A stretch of DNA of 6,356 nucleotides from Methanobrevibacter sp. (lineage in GTDB: Archaea; Methanobacteriota; Methanobacteria; Methanobacteriales; Methanobacteriaceae): NCBI GenBank assembly GCA_031289975.1, contig JAITOM010000224.1:1-6356 (forward strand), written 5' to 3'. A model generated the notes under the pieces. It did no database searches and had not been told where the DNA came from. It saw nothing but the letters and a program-made list of their open reading frames with translations. Made by a program: the position numbers and the translations under genes. Shown in pieces: positions 5,328-6,356 of this stretch; within the stretch, counting starts at the first letter, position 1; every line of letters starts with the position of its first letter.

Positions 5328-6200
5328 TCAGATTGTGGATGGTTTGCCTATTTTTTTATTCCGTCGGGTTCTTCTTAATGTTAAATAATCTTCTTTGGAT
5401 TGTCTTGAGTATAATTTTTTCTTTCCTGATCTTGGGAATGTTTGTCTGAAGTAATTTTCTATTTTATTGGCTGTTTTTTGAATATTTCCATCTCTAAGAT
5501 GTGTTGTGAGTCGTTTAAAATCAGAAATAATGTATCTATCAACAATATCTCTTAGTTTTACGACACATTTTATCTTTTTCTAATTTAATGAATCATAATC
5601 TCTCTTTTATTTTTTCATAGTTCACTTCTTCAAATAATCCACATATTCCTTTTATATGTTTTTCACCTTTATTCCTTTCATTTCCTGATTTAAAACTGTT
5701 TAATATATATTCAGATTTTTTATTTAGATTTTTCATGTAATGAACATGATATAATTGATGTTCAGCATTTAATAAAATCCATGATGCTTTTATAAAAGTT
5801 TCTACAATCAGTTGTTATGCCGAATAATGGTTTACCATTCAAATTCCTTTTTAAATATTTTTCAACTGTTGATTTAGCAGAATCATCATGTATTTCATCA
5901 GACACTACTAAATCATACAATGTATCGAATAATGTTAGCCCCTTCCCAACCATGACCATTACCAACCATTTCCTCATCATAATCCATAATAGTCAGAGTA
6001 CTCATATTTTGCAATCGCTAACATTTCTTTTTTTGTTTCCATTACAACATTATGTAATCGTATTTAACTGTGTTATAGGATGGTTTTGCTTCTGATGTAG
6101 TGTTTATTATTTTATTGGCATTATTTTTAGAAATTAAACACCATGAAAACAATTCTTTAATATATAGTGAACTAAAAAATGTTTTTAAGTAATGAGTTTT
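5328..6200 (-). pseudogene. decayed DDE-type transposase (archaeal IS remnant)
   Basis: One transposase is spread over at least six segments on the minus strand. 6200-6042 gives an N-terminal helical part ending SEAKPSYNTVKYDYI, like the pS-x-x-TV element of archaeal IS transposases. 6050-6001 gives VMETKKEMLAIAKYE. 6005-5939 gives LTIMDYDEEMVGNGHGWEG. 5941-5762 gives LTLFDTLYDLVVSDEIHDD and then GITTDCRNFYKSIMD. 5766-5593 gives AEHQLYHVHYMKN and onward. 5594-5328 gives the C-terminus with NYFRQTFPRSGKKKLYS. The YDEE..., LFD and GITTD blocks fit the first and second acidic sites of a DDE enzyme, followed by the HQL..H element. Lesions include an extra G in the run at 5939-5942, an extra base near 5764-5767, an extra base near 5595 and an in-frame TAG at 5580-5582. 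No intact frame exceeds 72 codons, so it is inactive. It is convergent with the TPR gene. The family assignment rests on recalled motif patterns (ISM1-like or related archaeal IS). Confidence 0.8.
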
Positions 6201-6356
6201 TTAAAAATATTTTTAAATTGTCAATTTCATAAATAAAAATATAATATTATTTATTTTTAAAAATAAAATTTTTAAATTTATTAATTAATAATTTAATAAA
6301 ATATTAAAAAATATTATTGAAAATTAAGTAAATAAAATTAAATGATTAATTACAAA
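6201..6356. other. extremely AT-rich tract at the 5' side of the transposase remnant
   Basis: No gene is visible. From 6229 to 6318 there are 90 consecutive bases with no G or C, and only four G/C bases occur from 6229 to the window end. A perfect inverted repeat AAATTG-T-CAATTT lies at 6215-6227. The tract may hold the former transposase promoter, the eroded IS end, or an upstream region of a gene outside the window. Confidence 0.5.

Noticed and set aside
5817..6095. Plus-strand 92-codon open frame over the transposase remnant
   Set aside because: It is antisense to the recognisable transposase core. Its translation (Phe/Ser/His-rich, no motif) is what the complement of that coding sequence yields.
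1..6356. CRISPR array, rRNA or canonical tRNA
   Set aside because: No regularly spaced repeats of 24-37 bases and no conserved rRNA or tRNA segments were seen on either strand.

Overview
The window looks like an accessory stretch of a methanogenic archaeon of the order Methanobacteriales, most likely Methanosphaera or Methanobrevibacter. This is an inference from very high A+T content, TATA-box-like promoters, short SD-like sites, secreted Asn/Thr-rich proteins full of N-glycosylation sequons, a TPR-repeat protein, an AAA-ATPase/PD-(D/E)XK_9 protein and a decayed transposase of a type I associate with these archaea. No marker gene fixes the genus.

Positions 1-2009 (+ strand) hold three exported or probably exported protein genes. 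They are the 3' end of an unknown gene (1-373), an intact 98-residue secreted peptide with six N-glycosylation sequons (474-770), and a badly broken secreted-protein gene (881-2009). The last appears as three unrelated short ORFs plus an unlisted tail. It reads as one protein of about 370 residues if four insertions, including a 13-bp tandem duplication, and one stop codon are undone.

Positions 2045-3679 (- strand) encode the one large intact protein: a 544-residue AAA-ATPase-like/PD-(D/E)XK_9 protein with all key motifs. It converges on the broken surface gene with a 35-bp gap. A 428-bp AT-rich intergenic region (3680-4107) separates it from a divergent TPR protein gene (4108-5061) and holds candidate promoters for both genes plus an imperfect palindrome.

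Positions 5062-6356 are an insertion-sequence graveyard. A minus-strand DDE-type transposase is spread over at least six reading-frame segments (about 5328-6200). Beside it lie a structured, comparatively GC-rich stretch (5194-5276) and a possible 41-residue, acid-free cationic ORF (5172-5297) overlapping it. The window ends in an extremely AT-rich tract with 90 consecutive bases lacking G or C.

Overall the window holds two intact housekeeping-type or defence-type genes between decaying surface-protein genes and a decaying IS. I see no clear multi-gene new system. The items most worth following are the broken secreted protein with an IPxxGDA-type motif, the structured locus at 5172-5297, and the divergent nuclease/TPR control region.
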